Below the pieces are notes generated by a model. That model saw only the letters and a list, made by a program, of their open reading frames with translations, was not told where the DNA came from and made no database searches. A DNA stretch of 64,000 nt, taken from contig NZ_AP025465.1 in the NCBI RefSeq assembly GCF_024347355.1, positions 682,001-746,000 of the forward strand, given 5' to 3'. Numbering within the stretch: the first letter of the stretch is position 1; each line of letters begins with the position of its first letter. Source of the stretch: Vibrio chagasii (GTDB lineage Bacteria; Pseudomonadota; Gammaproteobacteria; Enterobacterales; Vibrionaceae). Shown here in pieces: positions 1-8,807 of this stretch. The translations under genes were made by a program, and so were the position numbers.

Positions 1-111
1 AACCTTAGTTTTCGATAACTGGATTATCCCAAAAGCGATTTATCAATTAAAATTTTATTACAATTTTTATTGGTTTTTTTTAACCCCCTATTTGATAAAG
101 GTAAATTCGCA

Positions 112-705
112 ATGTCGACCAAACTAGCTAACCCAGCGCCGTTAGGCTTAATGGGTTTCGGTATGACCACTATTCTTCTTAATATCCACAATGCAGGTTT
201 CTTTCCATTAGATTCAATGATCCTTGCGATGGGTATTTTTTACGGTGGTTTAAGCCAAGTTATCGTTGGCACAATGTGCTTCAAACGTGGTGATACGTTC
301 GGTACAACTGCATTTACCTCTTACGGCCTATTCTGGTTGACTCTTGTTGGGCTAATCGTAATGCCTTACATGGGCCTACCAGCAAGCCCTGCAGCATTCA
401 TGGGTTGGTACCTACTTCTATGGGGCATCTTCACAGGCTTCATGTTCATCGGTTCTCTATGCTACCCAGTAGCGAAGCAAGTAGTATTCGGTTCACTAAC
501 TATCTTGTTCTTCCTGCTTGCAGCTCGTGATTTCACGGGTAGCCAACTGATCGGCACTATCGCTGGTTTCGAAGGTATCTTCTGTGGTGCTTCCGCTATC
601 TACTTCGCAATGGCGCAAGTAATCAACAACGAATACGGCCGCACAGTACTGCCAATCGGTGAGAAGAAAGCACCTCAAATGGCAACGCAAGAAATCGCTG
701 CATAA
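112..705 (+). CDS. satP: Acetate/succinate uptake transporter, GPR1/FUN34/YaaH family
   Basis: This is a predicted inner-membrane transporter for acetate and related short carboxylates. The N-terminus carries the family signature [11 protein letters not shown], followed by about six hydrophobic segments across 197 residues, the usual length for SatP/YaaH. An ATG 42 bases upstream is in frame, but the chosen ATG has AAAGG about 10 bases before it and starts at the conserved N-terminus ([12 protein letters not shown]). The gene ends in a strong terminator and converges on the alanine symporter gene. Substrate is inferred from family only. Confidence 0.85.
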   Translation: MSTKLANPAPLGLMGFGMTTILLNIHNAGFFPLDSMILAMGIFYGGLSQVIVGTMCFKRGDTFGTTAFTSYGLFWLTLVGLIVMPYMGLPASPAAFMGWYLLLWGIFTGFMFIGSLCYPVAKQVVFGSLTILFFLLAARDFTGSQLIGTIAGFEGIFCGASAIYFAMAQVINNEYGRTVLPIGEKKAPQMATQEIAA

Positions 706-730
706 TCTCGCGTTTCTTAGAAATATAAAA

Positions 731-758
731 AAAGGGTTAGCTATGGCTAACCCTTTTT
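731..758 (+). terminator. Bidirectional Rho-independent terminator
   Basis: An 11-bp perfect stem (AAAGGGTTAGC / GCTAACCCTTT) with a 4-base loop has T-runs on both strands. It lies between two convergent genes and can serve both. Confidence 0.85.
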
Positions 759-824
759 TGCATTTGCTTTAAAGAAAAACAGAATCTAGAGCAACTTATC
801 GTTCAAAAGCTGTAATTGAAAGCC

Positions 825-2372
825 TTACGCTGAAGGCTGTTCTACTGGCTTGCTATCTGCCACTTCAGATTCTGGCGACTTACCCGTCTTACGCTTGTAC
901 TTCTCTTCCCAGTAAGTTGCACCTTTGATGCCTAGTTTTACAGGGTTGAATGTGTACTCGGTTACGCCTTTACTCTGTTGCTCCTCGTAGTCAGCCAAAG
1001 CGTTAAGCGCAGGCTTAGAGATGAAGAAGATGATCAGAATACCAACGATGTTTAACCACGCCATTAAGCCTACGCCAACGTCACCCATTGCCCATGCAAG
1101 GTTCGCTGCTTTGACCGTGCCGTAGAAAACCGCAGCGATCATGATAAGTTTAAGCGCAAACATCATCCCTGGGATTTTTATGGTGCGTCGCAGGTAAGCA
1201 ATGTTCGTTTCTGCAATGTAGTAGTAAGCAAGAATTGTTGTAAATGCGAAGAAGAATAGAGCAAATGCGATAAATGGTTTACCAACACCCGGTAGTGCAC
1301 TTTCAATCGCTAGCTGTGTAAATACAGGACCATTCGCGCTCACGTTTTCAGCAAGGTTTTGCACAAGGAATACACCCTCAGTCCCGCCATGTACATTGTA
1401 AGCGCCAGTAATGATGATCATGAATGCCGTAGCAGAACAAACCAGCAGTGTATCGATATAGATAGAGAATGATTGAACCAAGCCTTGCTGAGCTGGGTGA
1501 TCAACACTTGCTGCTGCTGCGGCGTGGGGACCTGTACCTTGACCCGCTTCGTTTGAGTAAACACCACGTTTTACACCCCAACCAATCGCAGCGCCGAAGC
1601 CAGCCATAGGTGTGAATGCATCACCAACAATCATAGAGAACACAACAGGTACTTGGTCAATATTGAGTAGGATGATAATGAAGGCGATGATGATGTAAGC
1701 TAATGCCATGAATGGAACAACGATTTGCGTGAAGTTCGCAATACGCTTAACGCCACCAAAGATGATGAAACCAAGGATAATTGAGACAACGGTACCAGTG
1801 AAGATTTTAGCGAAGCTGAATGTACCGACAGCTGTTTCTATCATTGCACCTGAACCAAATGCAGCTTCTACCGCATTGCCAATGCTGTTTGACTGGACAC
1901 CTGGGAGTAAAATACCACAAGCAAAAATCGTCGCGATTGCAAAGATCCATGCGTACCACTTCTGACCCATCGCTTTCTCGATGTAGTAAGCCGGGCCACC
2001 ACGGAACTGACCCTCGTCCTCTTCTTTGTAGATTTGCGCTAGCGTTGATTCTGCAAACGCAGTCGCAGCACCAAAGAAGGCTACAACCCACATCCAGAAT
2101 ACTGCACCAGGACCACCGAAACCGATAGCTGCAGCAACACCTGCAATGTTACCAGTACCTACACGGCCAGATAACGAAACAGCAAGTGCTTGGAAAGAGG
2201 AGATACCTTTAGTAGAGCTTTTACCTGATAATAATAAGCGCCACATTTCGAAAAAATGACGGATTTGTACAAATCGAGTCATGACCGAGTAGAACAAGCC
2301 TGCGCCTAAACATAGATAGATAAGCACTGGGCTCCAGATTATTCCATTCAAAAAATCAACGAATGACTGCAT
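825..2372 (-). CDS. Alanine/glycine:cation symporter family (AGCS) transporter
   Basis: This is a predicted Na+-coupled alanine or glycine importer of the inner membrane. The protein (515 residues from the chosen start) has about ten hydrophobic segments and the family signature GTGNIAGVAAAI-GFGGPGAVF near residue 80. The reading frame is open 16 codons further upstream, but the ATG giving MQSFVDFLNGIIWSP has AGGGA about 9 bases before it and matches the usual family N-terminus. The C-terminal tail is charged (KRKTGKSPESE). Alanine versus glycine specificity cannot be told from sequence. Confidence 0.85.
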   Translation of the reverse strand: MQSFVDFLNGIIWSPVLIYLCLGAGLFYSVMTRFVQIRHFFEMWRLLLSGKSSTKGISSFQALAVSLSGRVGTGNIAGVAAAIGFGGPGAVFWMWVVAFFGAATAFAESTLAQIYKEEDEGQFRGGPAYYIEKAMGQKWYAWIFAIATIFACGILLPGVQSNSIGNAVEAAFGSGAMIETAVGTFSFAKIFTGTVVSIILGFIIFGGVKRIANFTQIVVPFMALAYIIIAFIIILLNIDQVPVVFSMIVGDAFTPMAGFGAAIGWGVKRGVYSNEAGQGTGPHAAAAASVDHPAQQGLVQSFSIYIDTLLVCSATAFMIIITGAYNVHGGTEGVFLVQNLAENVSANGPVFTQLAIESALPGVGKPFIAFALFFFAFTTILAYYYIAETNIAYLRRTIKIPGMMFALKLIMIAAVFYGTVKAANLAWAMGDVGVGLMAWLNIVGILIIFFISKPALNALADYEEQQSKGVTEYTFNPVKLGIKGATYWEEKYKRKTGKSPESEVADSKPVEQPSA

Positions 2373-2950
2373 GAGTTTTTTCCCTGTTAGTTTTACTTGT
2401 GATTGTTTTTCGAACAACACAATACTTCACTTGTAACTTAATTGTTAAACTATTTATCTGTGAGTTAAGATTACTGTGATACAAAGCAACTTCTTGACAG
2501 TAATTGTTAATTTTTATCGCTTTTTATGATGGGGTGAGTTGATTTTTTTGATGCAACTGTATGTTTTTCTTTGTATTCATAGATGTGTTGAAAGAGTGAT
2601 TGCTCTATATCTTATGTCAATCATTACTGGGTCGGGGTTGAAAGAAGCGCAATAAAATGGGTGGGAATTCTGTGACTGGCTTACATCAAAAGCTATGTGT
2701 GGTTAGTTCTTATGTTGCATTAAAGTTACGAATGAGTGCGTCGGGTTAGGACTTTTTTGATTGCTGAACAATCAAGCAATCAGGGCAAGATAGGTGGAGG
2801 TGACCGTTGTTGACTGCTATTTCTCAGCTGGACTAGGCTGCGTTCACTTTTCAAGACAAACGTCAGCCCAGTAAATGATGAATAACGATAGTGGTAATCG
2901 TGAAGGTTTTTGGGAGAGGCTTAATTAAAGCTTAATCATTTTGAAGCGAA
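2373..2950. other. Intergenic region, no gene seen
   Basis: This 578-base stretch lies upstream of the symporter gene and downstream of plsC. I see no credible ORF or RNA gene. It holds one perfect 8-bp inverted repeat, TGATTGCT / AGCAATCA with a 9-base spacer, at 2758-2782, without a T-run, so it is more likely an operator or chance than a terminator. Confidence 0.5.
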
Positions 2951-3736
2951 TTACCGAGCAGAAGAACGGTCGGAATCAAGCTCAGAGTTTTGTTGTGATT
3001 CCCATCTAGCGACTTCAGCATCAAGCTCTGCAATCTTCTCAGCCATTAACGCATGGCAGTGATTCGCCAGTTCTCTTGCGTCACTCAGCTTGTATCCAGA
3101 TACATCAATAGGTTCAAGCATTTCGGTAATCACAATGCCGTTGTTTAGTCGGTTAAAGTCGATTTTGTTGTGAGTGGTGCTCGTGCACATCGGGGTGATA
3201 GGTACACCCGCCTCAATCGCCATTCGGAAAGCGCCCGTTTTGAACGGCAATAGCCCGCGCCCTTTACTACGTGTTCCCTCTGGGTAAACCCACACAGAAA
3301 GGTCTCGTTGATGAATCGCTTCTGCCACTTGTTTGATCGTATCGCGCGCTTTCGACTTGTCTTCACGGTTGATCAGAATGTTCCCCGTGATCCAATACAG
3401 TAGGCCAAAGAAAGGCACTATCAATAAATCACGCTTACCCAAAGAAACGGTACGCGGCCTTAACATTCCTGGGTCGGTGACAAAATCCAACACGCTTTGG
3501 TGGTTAGAGATATACACGCTCTTTTCTGGTGTGGGTGCATTCTCTAGACCACGCTGCACCAGTTTTACACCAAGGATCTTCTGTAATTGGTTGAACCAAC
3601 GACAAAAAAAGTACACATGCTTAGGGTTCTTGGGGCTAAACAAGCAGTAAACAAAAGCAAATAACGTGGTGAAAATAATAAACACCGTAGCCAAGATAAT
3701 ACGAAGAACAGAAAGCAAAATTGACTCCTTACTCAC
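2951..3736 (-). CDS. plsC: 1-acyl-sn-glycerol-3-phosphate acyltransferase, PlsC family
   Basis: The predicted enzyme transfers an acyl chain to lysophosphatidic acid to give phosphatidic acid in membrane lipid synthesis. One hydrophobic anchor lies at residues 8-33. The acyltransferase block I is NHQSVLDF (HX4D, near residue 79), followed by a GNILINRED block, the YPEGTRSKG block, and a GVPITPM block. Length (261 residues) is normal. The C-terminus ends in a short coiled, charged segment. Members of this family can prefer other lysolipids, so the exact acceptor is inferred. Confidence 0.85.
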   Translation of the reverse strand: MSKESILLSVLRIILATVFIIFTTLFAFVYCLFSPKNPKHVYFFCRWFNQLQKILGVKLVQRGLENAPTPEKSVYISNHQSVLDFVTDPGMLRPRTVSLGKRDLLIVPFFGLLYWITGNILINREDKSKARDTIKQVAEAIHQRDLSVWVYPEGTRSKGRGLLPFKTGAFRMAIEAGVPITPMCTSTTHNKIDFNRLNNGIVITEMLEPIDVSGYKLSDARELANHCHALMAEKIAELDAEVARWESQQNSELDSDRSSAR

Positions 3737-3885
3737 TACAAGAGTGCAGTGATTAAATAGTTTCAGGTATTTGAAGTCTTCACTCTATTTAACTGAAATG
3801 CAACAATTAACTGTGTGAGACGTCTTTTTTTAGATCTTTATATAAAACAATGACTAACAAGCACTCTAGGAAGGGGTTACCGAGC

Positions 3886-4854
3886 TTACATGTGTTCACT
3901 GGTACCTGCTTCTGATGGCCAATATTGCTTATTAGGATCAGACTTGTTTACCCATTCAGGGTTTTGACGGGCTTGTACATAAAGTTGTAGGCCATTATAA
4001 GACATAAAAGTCGCAGGACCGCCAAGATGTTCGAAATAGTCAAAATAATCATCTTCAAGCGTGCATAAATGCGCTAAATCTTTGACCTTGTTCGCCAGTG
4101 CCCATTGAATCGCAAACACTGGAGCCGTTGAGCCTGCAATCGATATTTCTTCAATATTGGGGTTAAACATCGCATTAGCCTGTTCCAGTAGAATTTCTTG
4201 TTGCTCAGATTCTTGCAGCAGCACCTCATCGATGATCGCTAAACGCTTGGTATTTGAGATATTCTTATTCAGCTTTGCAATTCTCAGTGCGTAGCTAAAT
4301 CTTTCTGATGACACAATATTGACCAGTTCAGACAGCAGTTCTTTGTCTACTCCTGCAGCCTTGGTGAAATAATCGATACAAGAATGGAGTGAAGCATAAC
4401 GAGTGCCTTCAAACTCAAAGCCACTGGTTTCGTCGTAGGCCTCAATGGCAATGTTATCAAGTGACAAAGACCAGCCTTGATACTCAACTCGTTGCTTAGC
4501 TATTTGATACATTTCCCAAGCGCTGCGCCCAAAGCCACCGAGTGTCGAGCCCGTAAACTCACTGTCTATTAGCTCTTGCTCTGTCCAGTTCTCACCAATT
4601 CCTAAGTGCTTGGCATACTTATCAATGAGCGCATGCTTTATCTGGTCGCGCACCGCCCAAATCGAAGTCAGGTCTTTCGCATACTTCACACTCGCGCATT
4701 CTTTACACGCTGGCAGTGCTATCGGCGCATGACCAACCTTGGCAAAAAGCGAAGCGGTTTTAGGAAACTCAACGCTGTGATTAGAAGGCTCACCACAAAA
4801 CCAACAGGTGTGGCGTAGGTTGAATGGGATGTCTATGTAGGGGTATTGAGTCAT
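3886..4854 (-). CDS. Hypothetical protein with CxxC...CxxC zinc-binding pattern
   Basis: I do not recognise this family. The N-terminus has CWFCGEPSNH and, about 30 residues later, CKECASVKYAKDL. Such a pair of CxxC knuckles often binds zinc and occurs in HNH-type and zinc-ribbon proteins. The remaining 270 residues look soluble and largely helical, without signal peptide or membrane segment. The start MTQYPYIDIPF is preferred over an in-frame ATG 12 codons upstream because the conserved-looking part begins there; neither has a good ribosome site. It is divergent from the methyltransferase-HNH gene. A nuclease role is only a possibility: no HNH catalytic triad is evident. Confidence 0.5.
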   Translation of the reverse strand: MTQYPYIDIPFNLRHTCWFCGEPSNHSVEFPKTASLFAKVGHAPIALPACKECASVKYAKDLTSIWAVRDQIKHALIDKYAKHLGIGENWTEQELIDSEFTGSTLGGFGRSAWEMYQIAKQRVEYQGWSLSLDNIAIEAYDETSGFEFEGTRYASLHSCIDYFTKAAGVDKELLSELVNIVSSERFSYALRIAKLNKNISNTKRLAIIDEVLLQESEQQEILLEQANAMFNPNIEEISIAGSTAPVFAIQWALANKVKDLAHLCTLEDDYFDYFEHLGGPATFMSYNGLQLYVQARQNPEWVNKSDPNKQYWPSEAGTSEHM

Positions 4855-5123
4855 TGAACGTCTATCGCTGAGTGTTGAGGTTGGGAGCATTCCGGTAAAA
4901 CAATTATCTCTGTTCGGGTGTCGCCTTGCATCTGGTTTGTTTCACTTTTCCACCGAGTTTGATTTTAAGCGCTTGTTATTAGAATGAGTTGGTGGAGATA
5001 TGTTTATATAAAACAGCGACTAATGATGAATGTGGATGGGAGTGGCTGAACCGATATGTGCCGCTAGTAATCTTGTTAGGTCACTATTACTATGGAGTTA
5101 GACTCCTTACTCCGATAGCGCAT

Positions 5124-6836
5124 ATGTCTTCATCGATTCCTTTTTACGATAAAAATGCCCACACACTTTGCCAGCAGTACCATTCTGTTGCTTTTGAAGC
5201 TGTTCATAAAAGCTGGCAAGCTTATTGGCCTTTAGAGGGCGATAAGGTACTAGATGTAGGGGCGGGATGTGGCCGTGATGCGTTATGGATGCAAAAGGCT
5301 GGTGCGGAAGTTATCGCGATAGAACCCAGTGCGTCATTACGTGAGCCGGGCTCAGAATATACTGGGCCAGATGTTACATGGTTGGATGATTCACTCCCAT
5401 CCTTGAGTCGAACTGAAAACCTTGGAATGCGTTTTGATCTGATACTAGTAAGTGCTGTGTGGATGCACCTTGCACCGTCATATCGAGAGCGAGCATTCAG
5501 AAAGTTATCTAACTTACTCGCTCCAAATGGTAAATTAGTGATTACGCTACGTCACGGAGAGTTTCATGACGACCGAGAGGGCTATGAAGTCTCGGTTGAA
5601 GAGCTTGAGCGTTTATCGAAGAACAGTGCTTTGTTGGTGCGTCATGTCGATGATAGCCAAGACACCTTGAAGCGCAGTGAGGTTTGGTGGCAAACCGTAG
5701 TGATGACCTTGCCAGATGACGGATCGGGTGACTTAAACAAGGTGCGCCACATTATTGTGAATGACAATAAGTCGGCCACATACAAATTGGCTCTGTTAAG
5801 AACCTTGCTGCGAATCGCAGATGCCCATTCAGGTGCTGTGATTGATCGAACCGATGGCAAAATATCTCTACCAGTGGGTTTGGTTGCTCTGTATTGGGTT
5901 AGGCAATTTAAGCGTCTCATTGATATCGATATAGAAGGCGTTGGGATTCAGCAAAATAGCAACACGAGTAAAGGCCTAGGCTTTGTAAAAGACGATGGCT
6001 GGAACAAGCTCAAGCACCTCAGTGCCGATGATTTAGCGATAGGCACTCTGTTTATTGGTGATGAAGCCAAAGCATTGCAGAAGTTGTTTTCACAGACGAT
6101 CAGCACCATTAAATCGGGTCCAGTGACCTTTATTTATCAAGGTACCAAAGAGAATAAGTTGTTTGAGATACTCCCACCTCAACAGCGACGAAAGAGTCGA
6201 GAATCACTAGTTATCGACAGTGAATTTTTAGCAAGCTTTGGTTACTTCACACTGGATGAAAGCTTATGGGAATGTTTCAGAATCTATCACTCTTGGATTG
6301 AGCCGCTAGTCGTGAATCAATGGGTGATGGAGATGCAGCGTTTTGAGTTAAATCGACAGCGCAACATATCACTTCAGACCTATCACGACTGCTTAGTCTG
6401 GATTGACCGAAATCACGACACTCGTGACGTACGTAAAAGAGTTGAGCAACTTAGATCTGAACATGCAGACATTGTCAGCGTTTGGAGTGGAAAATCGTTA
6501 AAAAATGAGTATCACGTTGATCACTGTCTGCCTTTTGCTTACTGGCCGAATAACGATAAATGGAACCTCTTTCCAACCACAAGCAAAGAGAACTTAAGCA
6601 AAAATGACAAGGTGCCTACCGCTGAAAAACTTCGCGCGTCTAAACCTCGTATTCTCAAATGGTGGCAATTAGCGTGGAGTGATTCGGCTCATTTTGAACA
6701 GCAATTCTTTTCTGAAGCGGTTCTTTCTTTACCTAATATTCCCCCACAATGTCGAGACTTTGAAGAGGTGTTTGACGCAATGGGTCTGCAGGTACGTGGT
6801 GTGAAAAGTCGACTGCTAATCAATGAGTGGCATTGA
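5124..6836 (+). CDS. SAM methyltransferase fused to C-terminal HNH nuclease domain
   Basis: This is a two-domain protein of about 570 residues. The N-terminal third is a class I SAM-dependent methyltransferase, with motif I VLDVGAGCGRD followed by VIAIEPS for the ribose-binding acidic position. The middle part is unrecognised. The C-terminal part has an HNH signature: HVDHCLPF at residues 464-471, then KWNLFPTTSKENLSKNDK. In HNH nucleases the VDH, the N of the WNL-P motif and a late N/K form the metal-binding fold. No N6/N4 DNA methylase motif (D/N/S-PP-Y/F/W) is visible, so a DNA target is not shown. The frame is open 45 codons upstream, but the chosen ATG fits the domain start. A defence or nucleic-acid processing role is inference. 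Confidence 0.6.
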   Translation: MSSSIPFYDKNAHTLCQQYHSVAFEAVHKSWQAYWPLEGDKVLDVGAGCGRDALWMQKAGAEVIAIEPSASLREPGSEYTGPDVTWLDDSLPSLSRTENLGMRFDLILVSAVWMHLAPSYRERAFRKLSNLLAPNGKLVITLRHGEFHDDREGYEVSVEELERLSKNSALLVRHVDDSQDTLKRSEVWWQTVVMTLPDDGSGDLNKVRHIIVNDNKSATYKLALLRTLLRIADAHSGAVIDRTDGKISLPVGLVALYWVRQFKRLIDIDIEGVGIQQNSNTSKGLGFVKDDGWNKLKHLSADDLAIGTLFIGDEAKALQKLFSQTISTIKSGPVTFIYQGTKENKLFEILPPQQRRKSRESLVIDSEFLASFGYFTLDESLWECFRIYHSWIEPLVVNQWVMEMQRFELNRQRNISLQTYHDCLVWIDRNHDTRDVRKRVEQLRSEHADIVSVWSGKSLKNEYHVDHCLPFAYWPNNDKWNLFPTTSKENLSKNDKVPTAEKLRASKPRILKWWQLAWSDSAHFEQQFFSEAVLSLPNIPPQCRDFEEVFDAMGLQVRGVKSRLLINEWH

Positions 6837-6886
6837 GCGTCACGCATACCCGCTAATTTAACCCTTTAAGTAATGGTAGAGTAAAA

Positions 6887-7615
6887 ATGAAATACATCGG
6901 AATTGATGGCTGTAAGGCGGGTTGGATCGCTTGGATTGTCTCTGATAATCAAGCGCCAGTTTTCAAAGTAGTAAAGGCACTTGATGAGTTAGTGAGTGAT
7001 CTCATCGGTTCAAAGGCGCTTATCGACATGCCGATTGGTTTTAGTGATGCGCAGGCTCCAGATCGTTTATGCGACAAAGCAGCAAGGCGTTTTCTAACCA
7101 GCAAACGTGGCTCTTCGGTGTTTCCGGTTCCGTGTCGTGAGGCGGTTTACCAAACCGATTACATCGCGGCGTGCAATGCCAATGTGCAGCAGCTTGGTAA
7201 GAAGTTCTCTAAGCAAACTTGGGGTATTGTTCCAAAAATCCGAGAACTAGATAAACTCATCGATGATCACCCACATTTATCGATCAGAGAGTCTCACCCT
7301 GAGGTGGTGTTTGCGGCCTTAAAAGGAGAACCGCTTACCTTTTCTAAGCGAACCCAAGAGGGCAAAGAAGAAAGGCTTTCGATTATTCAGCAAATCGCCC
7401 CGCAATGGTGTGAGGCTGCGGAGTTAGCTATCTCAAACACCAAGCGTAAAGATGTCGCGATAGATGACATTTATGACGCATTTATATTGATGTTGATTGC
7501 TTATCACGCTCCAACATTGTCGTGCTTGCCAGAACTTTCTGAGATTGATGGAGAGGCGGATAAGGATCAGAATGGTCGAGTTCGCGAAATCGTTTATTGG
7601 AACAAAGTGCACTAG
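6887..7615 (+). CDS. DUF429 domain protein (RNase H-like fold family)
   Basis: The protein (242 residues) starts MKYIGIDGCKAGWIAW, the characteristic N-terminus of DUF429 proteins, with the acidic D near residue 7 that suggests an RNase H-like fold. Further conserved blocks are ALIDMPIGFSD, the RKFLTSKRGSSVFPVP-like segment, and the C-terminal AIDDIYDAFILMLIA with paired acidic residues. The family is functionally uncharacterised; a nuclease activity has only been predicted. It follows the methyltransferase-HNH gene by 50 bases on the same strand and may be co-transcribed with it. Confidence 0.7.
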   Translation: MKYIGIDGCKAGWIAWIVSDNQAPVFKVVKALDELVSDLIGSKALIDMPIGFSDAQAPDRLCDKAARRFLTSKRGSSVFPVPCREAVYQTDYIAACNANVQQLGKKFSKQTWGIVPKIRELDKLIDDHPHLSIRESHPEVVFAALKGEPLTFSKRTQEGKEERLSIIQQIAPQWCEAAELAISNTKRKDVAIDDIYDAFILMLIAYHAPTLSCLPELSEIDGEADKDQNGRVREIVYWNKVH

Positions 7616-7694
7616 CGAAGCATGCGCTCTGTTAGGTTGAGTGTGTTATTTTCCACTCCCTATCTTTTTACTCTTAATGTTTTTGAGCCTTGAT

Positions 7695-8504
7695 ATGAAT
7701 CGTTTAATTGTTGGTTTGCTGGTAACTTTGAGCAGTGCGGCGAGTTATGGCCAAGTAGCACCTGTGTCCCAATGGCAATGTGACATGATGAAAAAGAACA
7801 AGGTATTGAGTAGCGGAGCACCTGTTGGCTGCGAGCGACTATCCAAAGTGGACTTTGATTTCATTAACTTTAAAGGCGAAACGCAGCAGGGGAATATGAT
7901 TGTGTTTGATGTTATCGCCCCTTCTGTTGAACAACTCTTTTTAGAACTTAAACAGCGTAACTTCCCACTGCATTCTGCGCGCCTAATGCGAGAGTTCAAC
8001 GGTGATGATAACGCCTCGATGGAAGCGAACAACAGCAGTGCGTTTAATGCTCGGCCTATCACTGGTGGAGGAGGTTGGTCGAAGCATGCTTACGGTGTGG
8101 CAATCGATATCAACCCAGTTCAAAACCCTTTCTTAGCGTTCGATAGTAACGGAACCATCACGGTCAAGCCCTCACAATCGGCGACTAGCTATGTGAACAG
8201 AACGCGTTTTCGTGCTCGCAAGAACATTGAACGCCGAGGCATGGCGGAAGATGTGGTCGAGTTGTTTGCACATCATGGTTTTATGATCTGGGGAGGGGAC
8301 TGGAATTCCCCAATTGATACTCAGCATTTCGAAGTGGGATCAAGGAAGTTCGTCAATCAACTGCTCTCTCAACCCAAACCAGAAGCCAAAGTGTTATTTG
8401 AGCGATACGTCGAAACTTACCGCCAATGCTTTAATAAAAATAAAGGTGAGGGTGCAGAAAAAGCTCGTGCTATCTGTGCAAAGAAAACAGTCAGGACTTT
8501 TTAG
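7695..8504 (+). CDS. Secreted M15-type peptidoglycan peptidase (D-Ala-D-Ala/L-Ala-D-Glu type)
   Basis: A predicted periplasmic peptidase that trims peptide stems of peptidoglycan. Residues 1-20 form a signal peptide (MNRLIVGLLVTLSSAASYG). The zinc site of the M15 family is visible: SKHAYGVAIDIN gives H131 and D138, and GGDWNSPIDTQHFE gives H211. The C-terminus adds a short cysteine-containing tail. The frame is open 18 codons upstream, but the chosen ATG gives the clean signal peptide. Cleavage specificity within the M15B/C/D groups cannot be assigned from these motifs. Confidence 0.75.
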   Translation: MNRLIVGLLVTLSSAASYGQVAPVSQWQCDMMKKNKVLSSGAPVGCERLSKVDFDFINFKGETQQGNMIVFDVIAPSVEQLFLELKQRNFPLHSARLMREFNGDDNASMEANNSSAFNARPITGGGGWSKHAYGVAIDINPVQNPFLAFDSNGTITVKPSQSATSYVNRTRFRARKNIERRGMAEDVVELFAHHGFMIWGGDWNSPIDTQHFEVGSRKFVNQLLSQPKPEAKVLFERYVETYRQCFNKNKGEGAEKARAICAKKTVRTF

Positions 8505-8573
8505 TGCTATGTTTATCTAGAACCGTTCGTGTTTTAGCAAGTTAAGCCCGCTTCATGGGTATTTTTAATCGCT

Positions 8574-8600
8574 AAGGTCAACGCGCGTCGTTGGCCTTTT
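8574..8600 (+). terminator. Rho-independent terminator after the M15 peptidase gene
   Basis: The stem AAGGTCAACG / CGTTGGCCTT (10 pairs with one G-U) has loop CGCG and is followed by TTTT. Confidence 0.7.
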
Positions 8601-8807
8601 GTGTATTCATTTCTCCAATAGAACACTGAGTATCCAAACGTTATTGAGTGTCTGTTAGTCAACAATTGATGAAATAATGCGACGCAAAGTCATCGGTTTG
8701 TCATTGAAAAAGTCATAGCGTAAACGTTATGTGAGAACCATTGCTGGTGGGGAACTTCTTGCCTTTTCACCAGTATTATTAGTGAACTGATCACAACGGA
8801 CTAACTA

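Noticed and set aside
1807..2128. Overlapping ORFs on both strands inside the symporter gene
   Set aside because: They are out-of-frame shadows of a conserved gene, with no start signals or recognisable domains. The same applies to similar ORFs in the T3SS, dnaK and dnaJ genes.
5124..6836. Classical restriction-modification protein
   Set aside because: No DNA amino-methylase motif (D/N/S-PP-Y/F/W) or cytosine methylase PCQ motif was seen.
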